Origin: Omphalotus guepiniiformis
Taxonomy: Eukaryota > Basidiomycota > Agaricomycetes > Agaricales > Omphalotaceae
DNA: 64,000 nucleotides
Direction: 5' to 3'
Assembly: GCA_028554645.1 (NCBI GenBank)
Contig: JAQOOI010000022.1
Coordinates: 1,550,001 to 1,614,000 of the forward strand
Shown here: positions 1 to 12,574 of the stretch, one piece after another
Layout: the number at the start of each line of letters is the position of its first letter
Position numbering within the stretch: the first letter of the stretch is position 1
Translations under genes and position numbers: made by a program
Notes under the pieces: generated by a model
Databases searched by the model: none
The model's input: the letters and a program-made list of their open reading frames with translations, nothing else
Told to the model about the DNA's origin: nothing

Positions 1-249
1 GAAAGTTCTGCATCTTCCAGCGGTGCCGTCACTCCTGATCATTCGGTCTCAGCCAAGGTCAGTAGCATATCTGTCCGTACTTTGATCTGTTGTTCAAGAT
101 GTTTGTAGGAAACCAAGTCAGAACTGAATGTATCTGAACCTTTGCAGCCACCTTCTACTTCCGCTATACAAAAACTGCCCATCTCGTTCGCTGCCATTGC
201 CGCCACCGGACCTCCCGAAACGGCAGCAGAGGTGTCAGTCTCTGCCTAA
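1..249 (+). CDS. C-terminal end of an unidentified protein (5' truncated by window)
   Basis: Two exons are visible. Positions 1-57 read as an open frame rich in Ser and Ala and end at a GT donor (gtcagt, 58). A 90 nt intron ends in a tttgcag acceptor at 147, and the last exon (148-249) stops at TAA. The visible tail is about 52 residues of low-complexity Ser/Ala/Pro sequence, with no recognisable domain. The frame is the only one compatible with both exons. The gene converges on ADE5,7, whose stop is at 806. I do not recognise the gene. Confidence 0.5.
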
Positions 250-805
250 AATGACCTCCACGGAATTCGCGCGAGCACATTAGATCGTTCCATTCCGGAC
301 TGTCAGCCTAGCTGGTTGTATACATTTATCTTATTGCGTGTGTTCGGGTTGTTGCCTCAACTATTATCTCTTGCTCTGCATCCTTTCCCCATGTTTTCGG
401 TCATTCTCTTGCACGCACGTACGATTGCCTTTCAATGTCTTCATCTGCCATTCATAACACTATACATATCCATCAGCCTCCTGCCATATTTTTCCCGTGC
501 ACTATTCTGGGTTTCTTTTTCTTCTCTATTTTTTGAGTTTCTTGTCAATATATATTTGCTATCTAGTCTTGCCATTCCTTCTCGCACATCTGTCATTCGA
601 GGTGTTAGTTTCTTTTCCTCATTCTACATCTTTACACTATGAAGTAAACCATATTTACTTACGACTACTTATTCCGCTATCGAGTCTTCCCTTTCTGATA
701 GTATTCTCTTGTGCTATCTCTGCTGACTCTTTTAACCTACGGTTGCGGTAATTCCGTCGTTGTTATCAAGCTCAACTCACTGTAGTCTGTGAATTGCAAT
801 GGATA
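250..805. other. intergenic, convergent 3' flanks
   Basis: About 550 nt between two convergent genes. It is pyrimidine-rich on the + strand. Two short open frames (316-642 and 497-751) have no codon-like structure, domain or conserved motif. I see no RNA gene or repeat here. Confidence 0.5.
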
Positions 806-3691
806 CTAAGTCCATACATGCAAACTTCTCATCTCTACCCCTGACGTCTTTGTGACTTCTCCAATCTGAAATATGTCCGCATCCCCTGCTCTCTGTAACG
901 CCTCTGTAGCTGAAGCAGCATTTTTTGGGCTAACAATGAGGACCATGCCGATGCCATTGTTAAAGGTTCTCGCCATTTCCAAAGGCTCCACACCTCCATG
1001 CTTCATCAAGAAGCGGAAAACTGCAGGAAGGTCCCATTTCGAGGCATCGATGAAGCACCCGAGATCCTTAGGTAGTACCCGGGGGATATTTTCTATGAAC
1101 CCGCCACCAGTGATATGTGACATGCCTTTTATTAGACCCGCTTGGGCGACCGGAAGGATCTGTTTGATGTATATTCTCGTAGGTTCTAGCAATGCTTGAC
1201 CAAGACTAATCGCATTGTCCCATGGGCACGGTGCGGAGTACGAGAGACCACAGACAGAGAGTATCTTGCGAACCAAGGAGAACCCGTTCGAATGAATACC
1301 AGACGAGGCAACTCCAAGAAGGATGTCTCCTGGAGCAATACCGAACTGCGGTAGAATCTGAGTCCGTTCTACAGCCCCTACAGCAAAACCTGCAAGGTCA
1401 TAGTCACCTGAAAAGCAAAGAGAAACCAGACCAGGACACATGGATATCAATCAATCTCTGGACATGAAAGGGGGAGCGGAAAGTGTACTTACCTGGTTGG
1501 TACATCCCAGGCATCTCCGCCGTTTCACCTCCAATCAAAGCACAGTTTGCCTGTCGACATCCCTCAGCTATACCCTTGATTACCTCGGTAGCAACTGCGA
1601 CATCGAGTTTGCTGCATCCGTAGTAGTCCAAGAAATACAGCGGCTCTGCACCCTGTACTAATAGGTCGTTTACTGACATAGCGACGAGATCAATACCTGT
1701 GAACATTACATCAGTGTCGGGAAAAGCTATTTCATGGCTCAATTTATCAAAAGCTAAAACTGTACCTACCGACCAAATGATGAATCCCTGCGTCGACTGC
1801 GACGCGAAGTTTGGTGCCAACACCATCAGTTCCACTAACAAGAACAGGATCCTTATAGCCTGTAGCTTTGAGATCAAAGACACCGCCAAAACCACCAATC
1901 TCAGCATCAGCGCCTTGTCGACGAGTAGAACGAACATAAGGTTTGATGGCTTCTACTAGGGAATTGCCAGCGTCCACCGAGACACCAGCTCGTGCATAGG
2001 TCAACCCAGTGGGTTCGGATTGGCTGACCTTTAGTGCCCTGCATGTATACTTAGATTAGGTTAGGCTGGAAACACTCCGTTCACTGACCGATGCGCAATA
2101 TCCCGTCTAAACGTTTTTCCCTCGAAAGAAATTTTGTCTACGCCCTCATATACAAGGGCTAGGGCTTCTTGTAGTGTCGGCGCATACGACGTCACCACTA
2201 AAACACGTCCACCAGAGGTGACCACGTCTCCTGAATTTGAATTCGTGGTTCCAGCATGAAAAACGACAGTATCTGGCCAAGGAACGCCAAGTCAGGATTA
2301 GAAGGACCGCAAGATGGAAAAAATCAAATCATACTCGACGGCATATCCATTACGTCGATTTTCTTGCCCTTTGTATAACTTCCAGGATAACCTGCGGAAG
2401 CGAGGACAACTGCTACAGCAACCCCTGGCTGAATTGGCACTGAAAGGCTGTCTAATCGGTGCTCCGCGCATGCCTGGGTATGAAATTAATACCCATAGGA
2501 ACCAAAACATGGTATTGGCAATACACGTACCAGGAGAATGGCCGCTAAATCAGCATTTTGGTCGAGGAGAAGCATTAAAGCCTCCGTCTCGGGATCTCCA
2601 AACCTTACATTGTACTCGAGCACTTTAGGTCCTGTCGGGGTAAGCATGAAACCAGTGAAGAGCATGCCCACGAACGGGAAGCCTGCCATACAGTATAAGT
2701 ATCGGCTTTTGGTCGAGATCAGGTTCACGAACCATCTTTTCTCATCCCATCGATAGTAGGCCGGAGGGCGTTCTGCATGATCTCTTCCATGATGGCTGGA
2801 GTGGCGACGGGAGCAGGAGCATAGGCACCCATTCCACCTGTATTTAATCCAATATCGCCCTCACCAATTCGCTTGTGATCTTGGGCTGCAGGCAGAGGGA
2901 CAATGGTGTACCCGTCAGAAAACGCCAGGACGGAGATTTCTGAACCTGTCAGAAGTTCCTCAATGACTACTTCACTTCCTAGAAACCGAAATGAGCTTTC
3001 CTCGTCCGTTCGACAATGAAAAGCAATGTTACCTGCAGCACCAAAAATATTGGCAACCATGGTCTGATGGAGCCCGGCAATGGCTTCCTCCTCCGTATCG
3101 GGAATGAGAACCCCCTTTCCCGCAGCGAGACCACTAGCTTTCAGAACGACCTTGTGCCCGCACGTTTTCACGTATTGCACGGCCTCGTCAAATTGGGATG
3201 CTTTGAAAGTACGGAACTGCGCGGTCGGAATAGAATGTCGGGCCATAAAATCTTTAGAAAACGCCTTGGAACCCTCCATCCTGGCTGCCAGAGGACTCGG
3301 ACCAAAGACGGGTATGCCAACTGCAGGTGTATAAGTTTTATCAGCGCGATCGAAGCAAAGATAGGTCGCTCACCTTTTCGGAAGTGAATCTCAACTCCAT
3401 CCACCAACGGTTGTTCAGGACCGGGGACGACAAGATTGATCTACAGATAAGAATGAGTTCCCTGGTCAAGCTGGCACTCAAAGGCAATCCGATATCGTTT
3501 TTAGTAGCGAACTCGACTAGACGAGGGAAATCGTCCGAGGGTAGATCGACATTTGAGCTTTTGGATGCTTGGCTGGTTCCTGCATTCCCTGGGCAGACGT
3601 AGATATGATGTACGAGGGTTGATTGAGACAATTTCCAAGCTAAGGCATGTTCCCTGCCTCCAGCGCCCAGGAGCAGTATTCTGATGCTCAT
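806..3691 (-). CDS. ADE5,7: bifunctional GAR synthetase / AIR synthetase (purine biosynthesis)
   Basis: Catalyses steps 2 and 5 of de novo purine synthesis in the cytosol: ligation of glycine to phosphoribosylamine, and closure of FGAM to AIR. The N-terminal half is PurD-like: start [21 protein letters not shown], then [10 protein letters not shown], an ATP-grasp lysine region ([11 protein letters not shown]) and RFGDPETE. The C-terminal half is PurM-like: [32 protein letters not shown]. This GARS-AIRS order is that of fungal ADE5,7. The start is the ATG at 3691. About ten exons were joined. One intron (2979-3032, 54 nt) is in frame and stop-free. The first junction, ending at 3441, cannot be made in frame with GT or GC donors without losing about ten conserved residues (see findings). 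The rest of the frame is intact. Confidence 0.92.
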
Positions 3692-4133
3692 GAAGAGAAA
3701 AGGAAAGATGTATAAGATCGAATTGAAAATTACGATTATCACTCAAGATGCCCAATAGATTACTGAAACAGTACTCCTCAATTCCTATTCTCTTCTTCTC
3801 CAAGATAATTGCAGAAATGTAACATTACTCCATGACCAGTATATATTAATAAATTTATAATAATGTTCTCAGCACGAACTAATCGGAATGCAGAGTTGAC
3901 TACGGGCATGAACAAGCATGAATGCTGGAACAGCCCAATAGAGAATGGTCAAGAAGACTTTTTTTGAGTTCTATGCAGTCCAGACCATGGGTTGGCCTGA
4001 GGCAGAGCGGGTCACCGGTGACACTGGGAGCACGTGTATGACCTACAAGGGTGGTCTTGTCCAGCCTTGCCAATTTTGCTGGGCTGGCCAGTAGCCACCT
4101 CTGTCTATCCGTCTTCACTGTTCCTCTGTCGCC
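3692..4133. promoter_or_regulatory. divergent promoter region of ADE5,7 and the next gene
   Basis: A 442 nt gap separates two divergent start codons (3691 on -, 4134 on +). It includes an AT-rich patch around 3840-3870 containing TATA-like strings and no credible open frame. Promoter function is inferred from gene orientation only. Confidence 0.4.
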
Positions 4134-7100
4134 ATGGCTTACTTTGAGAATCCAATGCTTGCGGCAGAACCGTTTGAAGAGGCAAGCCTTCTTTACTAAT
4201 GTGCCAGACCTCAAATTTGACAGGAAATATTGTTTCAGTCGTGGCAAGGCAGCGAAACGAAGCGGGTTCTTGCGTCTCCAGATGATTTGAAGGCATTTTA
4301 CAAAGATATGGAACACAAGGAAAAACAGGAAAGACAGGAGATGTTGGAGAGAAAGTTGTCCAAGCGAAAATCTCACAGTATTTGGTCGCGAAAGTCGGTA
4401 AAACGTTCAGCACCTGCTCAGTCTGAACATCAACCATCACAACAACCCCCACCGAGGTCAGCGACGACGCTGGCTCCGAACTCGCGTTCTGAAAAGTCAA
4501 AGGACGGCGACGACGATGCCAGAGAGATGGAGAAGCTGGAGCAGAATGAGAAGAGCGACCTCATATCCGGTTTGCCTTCGCCACGATCAATCATCCCGGA
4601 TCCTTTGAAAGAATTACCCGCTTGGTACACAAAGGAGGATTGGTCTACTTCCTCATCTTTTAGGACGAGGTACCCTATTCACAATCCTGTTGGCCCTCGT
4701 TATTACAAGAACTACCATCTCGTTCCTCCTTCTCAATACAAGTCTGCTGCGCGTCCACCTTCCGTCTTTTCACCTTCGTTTCCTCCAATGGCAAGCAGTT
4801 CAATGCAGGAACGGTCAGAGGACTGTACCCGCATGCCTGGGCCTAGTCGCACGCCGTCCAATTCGCCACTACCGACTCCTAGCTCGTCACAAACACGTGT
4901 AGCAGACTTTGGGGTGAAGCCCAGGTCTCGTAAGACTTCACAAACTGCTCATGACACCGTTGACCTACTTGATGTCTCTGACCCGTGGGGCACCAATTGG
5001 CATCATCAGTCTCCTTACGACGTTGGGCTCGGAAATGGAACTGCTGCGGATGGAGAGGTGAGTACTACTGGCCGTATATTGTACTTTTGCTCATTATATC
5101 ACCTACAGGCAAATCCCCTGCTTCGGTCTCGCCGTTCGAGCATGACAACTCGAGAAACACGACGCAGAACTATAACGCCATCTCCTTTGTCTCAGTCGAC
5201 ATCCGCGATTCATCTGCAAGCGACAGAAGGCGCTTACTTGAATCGGAAACTCACTAAGAGGCGTACACCGCTCTTTGGGGGTCTATTCGGTAGTGGCAGT
5301 AGAAAGCCGGAACCTACTTCGCTCTCTCTTCCTACTAGTCCTCTTGGTGACCTGGCTTCTCATTCTCCTGTTTCCCTTGCAGATGCATCCCACCGTGCAG
5401 CCACATCTTCTGCAGTGGGCCCCCCTTCGTCTTTCAAAGTATCTACCTCCAAAAAAGAGAGAAGAGGCAGTATATTGGGTCGTTTGACAAGGAGGTTTAG
5501 TGTGGCAAGACGACCCCCACCCAGTAGCCAAGGGCACGAGCAAGAATTTAATGAGGATAAAGAGGAGGATATGGTGTCCAAAAGACAGCCGGGAAGACAA
5601 TCTTCACCAGAGAAGCTGAAGCGGGTCGCACCTCCTTCGATGGACGATGCCGAAAGTCTGACGGGGTTGACACCACCGGAGGCTGATAGGCGGTCGTCTG
5701 TATCGGTAGAAGCTCCATTCTCTACCATAGGAAAGCTCATGGTTGCCAATCCGGATGCACCGAGTTCCGAAACTAGTACGCCTCCACCAGTAGAGGCACC
5801 TCTGCCCGTACATCGGCAAGCGCAAGACGATAGCCAGTCGCCTATCTATCATTCTTCTTCCTCTTCGCCACCTCCCTCACAGTCTGCGGCGACCCGGTCC
5901 TCGGAGGGCGAAGCATTGCAAGAGTCTCTACATAAATCGCCCGTTCCTTCATCTTTATCGCCGCCTCTGAGTACTCACAGCTCCAATACTATAGTCCCAT
6001 CTGGAGGTACGGCAGGCAATAACGAGGTTGTCAATTCGTCGAGCCAAAGACGATCAATAGACGATAAGGTGTTACCAAAGATTTCTAACCACACATCATC
6101 TGCTTCTACGTCACTCAACGATATGAGATATCGGTCGTCAGAGACGAAACGACCTCGTTCACCTGAGTATGGGCCGCCACCGCCTTCATCCACAACTAAA
6201 CCTATACCACTGCCCAATGTTTCTGTTGGCCCTCCTCCTCCGTCCTCCACTACCAAGCCCATCCCGTTGCCCAGCACCTCTGGTGCTCCACCTCCGCCTT
6301 CTGCCACAACTAAACCTATAGCCCTCCCTAATGTATCTGCGACTTCCTTTCCTGCCGCACAGGCTGGTCCTGTATATCCTTTCCCCGTTCATCTCTCTGC
6401 TCCAACAGCCGAGAACATTGTAGACAGTTCTCCTCTGTCTGCTGCATCTATGTTAGTCAATCCACCAACACCCCGTTCCGTCGACAACGCTCCCATGACT
6501 GAAGCGCCGCTGATATCTACGCGCACATCATCCAGAGAAGGGAAACGTTCGTCTCGCGATCCTTCTCCAGGGATCAGCTCGGTTACAGCTCGGGAGACTG
6601 AGACTTTCAAGCTAGTTCGTAGCAAGTCAGGACATGTGTATGCTTCAAGTGATTCGTTCATAGCTGCTGGTGAACAGTGGGAAGTCGAACAGGTAGTGCC
6701 GCAGCAACAGAATAAAGAGAGTAAAGGCAAGGAGAAAGAGCGGTCGAGTTCTTCCAGGTCGAAGGACAAGGAAAGGGAGCTGAAGGAACGGGAAAGCAGG
6801 AGAGATTCCAGACGCCAGGAGAAGACTAGAGCCGAGGCTGACACGGAAACCGACCAGCGGACGAAGAGGAGTTCGAGGTCTCAGCGACAACATTCAGTGG
6901 ACGATATTCCTGGGACATCCTATAGTACCCAACCTGTGAAACGTTCCATCAGCTCTGAAAGCCCTATTCGCCAACCGATACCCGAATATATGCGCCAGCA
7001 TGATGAAGCTAGGACTGGTCGGTCGCAGGAAGTCAGGGACCGTCGAAGTAGCCGGAAGACTGCGCAGTCTGCTTCACCAATTAAAGCGCAGACCTCTACA

Positions 7101-7682
7101 TCTGACCCTGCTCCTGGTGCACCTCTAGCTCGGCCCCTGGAACGCAATCCATCTACTTCGATTCGGCCTACTTCTGAGGTGCCTACTTCAGCAGATCTCA
7201 ATGCTCTTCGTGCGCGCGAGGCTTGGGAGATGGAGCGTCTCTACAAAGCGCGTAGTATGTATGGCATGGAATCCGATGGCGCTCCTCCTCCACCGCTCGG
7301 CATTCCCTCTACATCAAGTAATAGTGATGGAGCGGAAGTGACAAAAAGTAAAGTTGGATCGATACATGGGTCAAGTCATACTTCCTTCATGATGCAGAAC
7401 CCTCTGGAATTCTATCATTCTATGCCGGCGGCGCCTCCGCCCATTATTTATGCTTCTACCTCTCTGCCTAATCAAAGCACCGCTGGCTTGCCGCCATCTC
7501 AAACTTCATTCTCTTCCCCTGAAGTTTATTCGCTAGTCTCGCGTACTCCTAATCCTCTTCCCGAACCTCCTCGTGAATCTGCCTACGACACATCACGGCT
7601 TTCACAGGCTTTGTCAGACAATAACAGACGACCCGCTGAATATTGGACAAAGTACGCGGAAGTTACCACTGTCGCGCATTGA
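4134..7682 (+). CDS. large disordered Ser/Pro-rich protein of unknown function
   Basis: About 1,150 residues, mostly low-complexity Ser, Pro, Thr and Arg. There is no catalytic domain that I recognise. The best start is the ATG at 4134, in a strong context (gtcgccATGG). It gives a 16-residue first exon joined to the long frame by a 57 nt GC-AG intron (4182-4238, donor GCAAGC); the long frame itself has no ATG before about 4306. A second intron, 5058-5108 (51 nt), is in frame and stop-free. Near the N terminus is a short charged helix-like segment. Residues encoded at 6171-6338 form three near-identical 19-20 residue units beginning with a Pro run. Positions 6700-6890 encode a Lys/Glu/Arg-rich segment likely to be helical. 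The style suits a scaffold or polarity protein, but that is inference. Confidence 0.75.
6171..6338 (+). repeat. in-frame triplicated proline-rich unit
   Basis: Three tandem copies of a 57-60 nt unit inside the coding sequence. Each encodes a PPPPS run, then TTKPI and a Leu-Pro ending; copies two and three differ from copy one by a few residues. PPPP-type strings are typical ligands of SH3, WW or EVH1 domains. Confidence 0.8.
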
Positions 7683-8037
7683 TTTATACCATAAGCACTC
7701 ATGTCCAGGACTAAGTTTCATACAAGCTAGATACGGTTTTTTGTTCGTTCATTGGACTTCTCTTTCTTCTCTTTATTAACCATTCCCAAGATGTTGCTTG
7801 AATTTGATTATATATGTACTGTCAATCAAAGGACCGACCCTACATACATATCTCATTTTTCGAGGATCCTCAGTATATTGTATTTACCTCCTGCAGGGGT
7901 TGATTAATCATTTGGTCTCTCTGGTGTTCAGATATTATGCAGGTGGGTGTTGTGAAGAACGTGGTGTATTGCGTGGTACATAATTATATACAGAAGCCGA
8001 TGAATGTGATGTACACAGAGGACAATGAGTTGCCACC
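7683..8037. other. intergenic, convergent 3' flanks
   Basis: About 355 nt between two convergent stop codons, AT-rich with poly-T and TATATA strings as expected for overlapping 3' ends. No gene or RNA was recognised. Confidence 0.5.
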
Positions 8038-10355
8038 TCATTTCCCATAGGCATTGGGATCGAGGGGGAAGTTCGGTTCAGGGTAGTCGCTCCATGAGTG
8101 CTCCCCGTCGAGAAAACGACGAAGCCGAGCAACTTGGGATGAAAGATACATGACGATGATCTGCATCTGAACGTCGAGCCGCAGCTTGAGTATTTCTTCG
8201 CATGTCTTTAATGCCTGCGTCCGGGTAGAGACAAACATGTTGCCACCGAACCCGAGGTCTTTGAGATTGTCAATCAGTTCGCCGAATTCAGAGCACCATG
8301 CCAAAACACCTAGCTAAACGAGATTGAGAAACGTGATGGATTATAGATCGGAGGAGAAGGGGATACATACCTGTCCATACTGCTTATACCGCGCGTATAA
8401 GACGTTAGGTGCTGCACTGAGGGCGAACTCGAAGGCCTCATTCTGTTCAATTACAGCCTGGTCCGGTATGTACGGCGTACCTGTCGGCTGAGCAGGAGGA
8501 GGAGCACGCTGTAACAAATATTGAACAAGAGAAATGAACAAAAGCAAATCGACACATACGACATGCGGTGGGGGAGCGTCCTTGAACCACTGCATATTGC
8601 TGTAGTCGGCCTCACCACCATAGTCGACAACATCAGTACGTTTTTCATAGTTCATATGGGCAAGAGGTGTGTCTGTATCGGGTAGAAGGTTTGAGAAGAC
8701 GTAGGAAAAATCCGGATTAGGATCAGGATCAGAATGTGAGATGTCCCTTGGAGAGTCAGATACGAGAGTAGGCTTTGAATCCGGAGAAGAAGACACGGAC
8801 TGTGGTTGATGGAATTCGACACGAGAGATGAAGTGAAAATATGAGGGCGAACTTGGTATCGCAAGAGGAGAGGGTATCGCGGCCGTAGGGGTGGGCACGG
8901 ACGAGTTAGTTGCCTTGAGGAGGAGTGCCTCAGGCAAGTCCTGCTGTTTGCCGCATGTTCAGTGATTATCTAATAAAACCATATCCCGATAATTCATTGC
9001 TTACCTTATACAATAACTCCGTCCGGCTCTCTCCCATGGATGATGTACGCGACACTGACATAAACGACCGTCGAATTTCTGGGTATTCCAGCCACCCAGC
9101 AGTCGCCTCAAGCGGCGATAATAGAGAAGTGTTCGATGCGTTCCTTACAAGAATACGGGGTGGAATGGGCAACGGTGAAGGTGATGACGGTACTGCTTCT
9201 TCCCCACCGGGCACCAAATGCTGCACGTTGCGACTAAGCCAAGACGGAGAAGGTGGGATGAAAGAGTTTCGCGCCGACAGGGCAAGAAACTCGTCACCAA
9301 TCAGTGGTGAAGGCGAGGCTACAAGCTCAACAGGATCGATAATCTGATACGACTTGCTGCACGGCACACTTCTTGCTTCAGGAGAGTTCGTATCATCTGT
9401 TGCTCCGATGGGAACGTCTGGAAGAGGCTTGACCTGTGGTGGCTCGACCGGGAGAGAACGAGTGTGAAGACGAGTGTTCTGACTTTGGGGCTCGACGATA
9501 TCCTTGGAGACCGGAGTGACAGGTGGTTTGGAGTCACGGATTGTCAGACGAGATGTCAAGGTTCTCGCAAGTGATCTCAGACGTCCTACGGGGCCCTTTC
9601 TACCGGCTGAAGATATTATGCTTTTCTCAGTGCCAGTGTTGATACTTGCAGGAGGGCCAATTGACTTGGCCCGTCTAGTCTCTCCGCCAATCGCGCGCTC
9701 TTGGAGCACCTGCTCTAGTTTAGACACCGGCGTATCGCAATGACTAGCCGAAGGCCAAGTGTAAGCAACGGGGCTGGGAGTGACTGGAGTTGGGATATGA
9801 GATGGAGGTTGAGGAAAGTCGTCGAGGATAGAATGGCTGCTTTCCGCCGATTTCTTCTGGAGAAAAGGCAAGCGAGTAACCTTTGTGGCTCTCGACTTCG
9901 TCCTCCGTATGGAGACGTGAGAGTAATTCTTCAGACGGTTCAAAGAGAAGCGGGAATGAAGGGCATCCAATGGATTCGCACCACCTGGTCTTAGAGTTGC
10001 GGAAGACGAAGCAGGTGTTGATGGAACTGGTGGATCGTCAAGCTGGATAGGGAGATCGTCTCGAGTGATATGGCAAAAGTCATCTGTCCATTGGCTGTCT
10101 CGCTCGGCGGACAAGAGTCCTACACTTGCACCTGCCCCCGAGTCTTCTGCGCTCGAGCGGCGGGTCGAGTCTGGCAAGGTGGCCCTAAGGCTCCTCGCAA
10201 TCCTCGACCTGAACGAAGGTACTAGCGTAGACGTTGCGCCCTAGACAAGCCCTTTCTCAATAGACTTGCGAATAACAACGGAATGCTGCCTTCACTTTTG
10301 AATGATTCCGAGTTCGAGGAGCGTGTTCGACGTGTGGGCTGGTTAATGGCCTCAT
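8038..10355 (-). CDS. unknown protein: disordered N-terminal half and conserved-looking helical C terminus
   Basis: Six exons are joined: 10355-10296, 10240-9005, 8940-8560, 8508-8371, 8313-8038. The long second exon has no credible ATG. An ATG at 10355 begins a 20-codon exon that splices in phase 0 across a 55 nt intron (10241-10295) and removes the in-frame stop upstream. The first ~400 residues are Ser/Pro-rich and basic. The last ~130 residues look folded: alternating helices with aromatic and Leu positions, a Cys-Trp pair (LAWCSEF), and an acidic-aromatic tail ending near SDYPEPNFPLDP. I do not recognise a named family. The (-) gene downstream in the map, 10582-12356, lies on the same strand. 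Confidence 0.75.
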
Positions 10356-10581
10356 GCCGAATAACCGTGATCACATTATGTTGGCCTTATCTCTCACAAA
10401 AGCACTCATACCGGGACTAGTAAACTTTCTTCGCATTCGGCAAGAGTACAGTATACATGTCAAGAAGACCAAGATGAAAGCAGGCGATATACAGCAGGTA
10501 GTTGAAGGAGAACAAATTCGGACACGAAGCGATCGATCGAGATATAGTGAGTTTGAGCATACAAAACCTCACCAGCTAAGC

Positions 10582-12356
10582 TCACTCTAGGAGGTTACGT
10601 TCAGCAACTCCATTTTCTCTCTGAGTGAGAGCACGCCTTGTCCTCCACTCCAGAAAATTCTGTCGCATCCGCTGAAGTATGTTCCAAGACCCAGAGACGG
10701 ACAGTTGTAGGGCGGGCAATTGTAAAGCGAAGCCGCCAGACGCAAGGACCCAATAGAATAAAACAGAAGAGTTTCCGTATCTTGCATAAAACGTCTGACT
10801 CTCATCGAACGGGTATTGCAAACCGATACTTCTGACCCACGATCCTTCTCCCACCTGTGTTGGTTCGGAGATGCCTCGTCCTGCAACTCCGCTAACACCA
10901 CCTTCGCCTCCGTCACACCACAGGATCGTGGTGTCAAGTTCGAGTGCGCGCTGTTTTCCTTGCTCCCACATCGATTCTCCAATGGAAATGTCCCATGTAC
11001 GCGCAGGCGCCAATATCAGAGCAGGCTTAGAATCCAGATCAGCGAAGACAGACGGCTTTGCGAAGTCAAGACAGATAGAAGTGGTGACAGGTACACGTCG
11101 TTCGTATGGGGGTGGTGCCCAGTCGATCTTTTTCATGTCTTTCGGAGGTCGGAGGTTGATACCGTAAAGGGGTGAAGGATTGTCAGATGCTTCGAGTCGA
11201 TATGATTCCGCGACTACACCACTTAAGATTGAAGAAAGCTTAAAAATAGATGTACCGACTCACTTGGAACGAGATTTCTCTTGAAATATATCATGTGAGG
11301 CGAAGCCGAGTGATTCGAGACCAGGGCCATTCCAGTGCGTCTCAATCTCCTTCGACCACTAGGGTCGCTCGGATCACCGTGCCACTCCTCAAACGAGACC
11401 CCCACATACGGGCCTCTAACTTCACTCTGAACTCTGGTGAGTGCAGCATTCCGCTCAGACTCGTCAGCAAAAGAAACGGCCCCTTCGGGCCAAAGGAGTA
11501 TGTTGGCCGACGTCAGTTTACGACTCTCCGTGATGAAATCTTCAAGTGTGGGTACATGATGCCTGTATGTTCTAAAAGGCGGTAATACACACCCAACTGC
11601 CAGCGGAGTAGTTTCAGTCGAGATCACCGGTAGTGCGACATCAGCACGGTAGAAGGATGGAATGGTAAGTGCAGATAAGACGAGACCAAGTGCAAGCGTG
11701 CCGTGGAAGGTGCGAGGTGATCGAGAACCTTCGGCTGACGGATGAGGAATCAATGGTTGTTCTTCCGGAATCTTAGAGCCCATGTACCACGATTCGAGGG
11801 TTTCAGAGAGGACCACTGCCCACCCAGCGGCGAGCCAGTCTCGAGCAGAAGGCCCGAGGACAGGAATGAACCAGTTATAGGCATCAACGCCCACAATAGG
11901 GCTCCAGGAAGTAAGAAAACCGACCGGACTGACATACGGCAATGCACACCAGACTGATGCCCACAGTGCGGGGAATAAAGTGGCTTGCGACCATCTAGGG
12001 ATTCTTGTCCGAGATCTAGTGTACACGAGGACCACAAGCAATGCAATTGCACTTGTCACTAATCCTTGGACCAACAGCACAAACAATGACATGGCTGGCG
12101 TGGAGAGTGCATTTAAAGAAGGAGTCAGCAAGCTGTATGATTTGCCAACAGCCAGCGCTAGCCAAAGAAGAGTAATTCGAGCGATAGATAGATGATCGTT
12201 CAAAAGGATAGGAGCATAAATGAGAAGGAAGGATAGATTCAGCACGAGGGGAATGAATGTTGGCAAGGTGGTGAATGCAAGCAGAGATGTCACAAAGGTG
12301 GCTGCGCTAAAGCAGGCGTGTCTCTGCTCGTGAAAGACGATGTAACGCAGACTCAT
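10582..12356 (-). CDS. membrane-bound carbon-nitrogen hydrolase, apolipoprotein N-acyltransferase-like
   Basis: The N-terminal ~240 residues contain several hydrophobic membrane segments. A nitrilase-fold domain follows. The catalytic triad of the Lnt type can be read: Glu in LLWPEGAV, Lys in YFKRNLVP followed by a Glu two residues on (as in Lnt's LVPFGE), and Cys in TSICLDF. Two exons are joined by an intron whose donor is at about 11264 (gtgagt) and whose acceptor is gtgtag; this restores the segment between Lys and Cys. The open frame extends upstream of 12356, but the first ATG is there (MSLRYIVF). Bacterial Lnt N-acylates lipoproteins. Fungi lack those lipoproteins, so the substrate here is unknown. 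Fold and catalysis are well supported; the biological role is not. Confidence 0.8.
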
Positions 12357-12574
12357 CGTTGACTTTGTTGACGAACCCAACCCACGATATGAAGTACTAG
12401 TTCAGCTTTTATACCTTCAAAAGCTGTCGAGCCGATGCAGAAGCCGCTTCGAACAATACATTCAACTCATTCAAGATGAAAGAACTGCCACTCCTAACTA
12501 AAAGCCTTCTCACGCTGCACGGTTTCCTTACTGGACTGACGATGACGAAAGAGTCGGAAAGACCCAAATCCATT

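Noticed and set aside
316..751. Two overlapping + strand frames of 84-108 codons after the first gene
   Set aside because: Their Leu/Ser/Phe-rich content reflects pyrimidine-rich intergenic DNA; no motif or partner exon was found.
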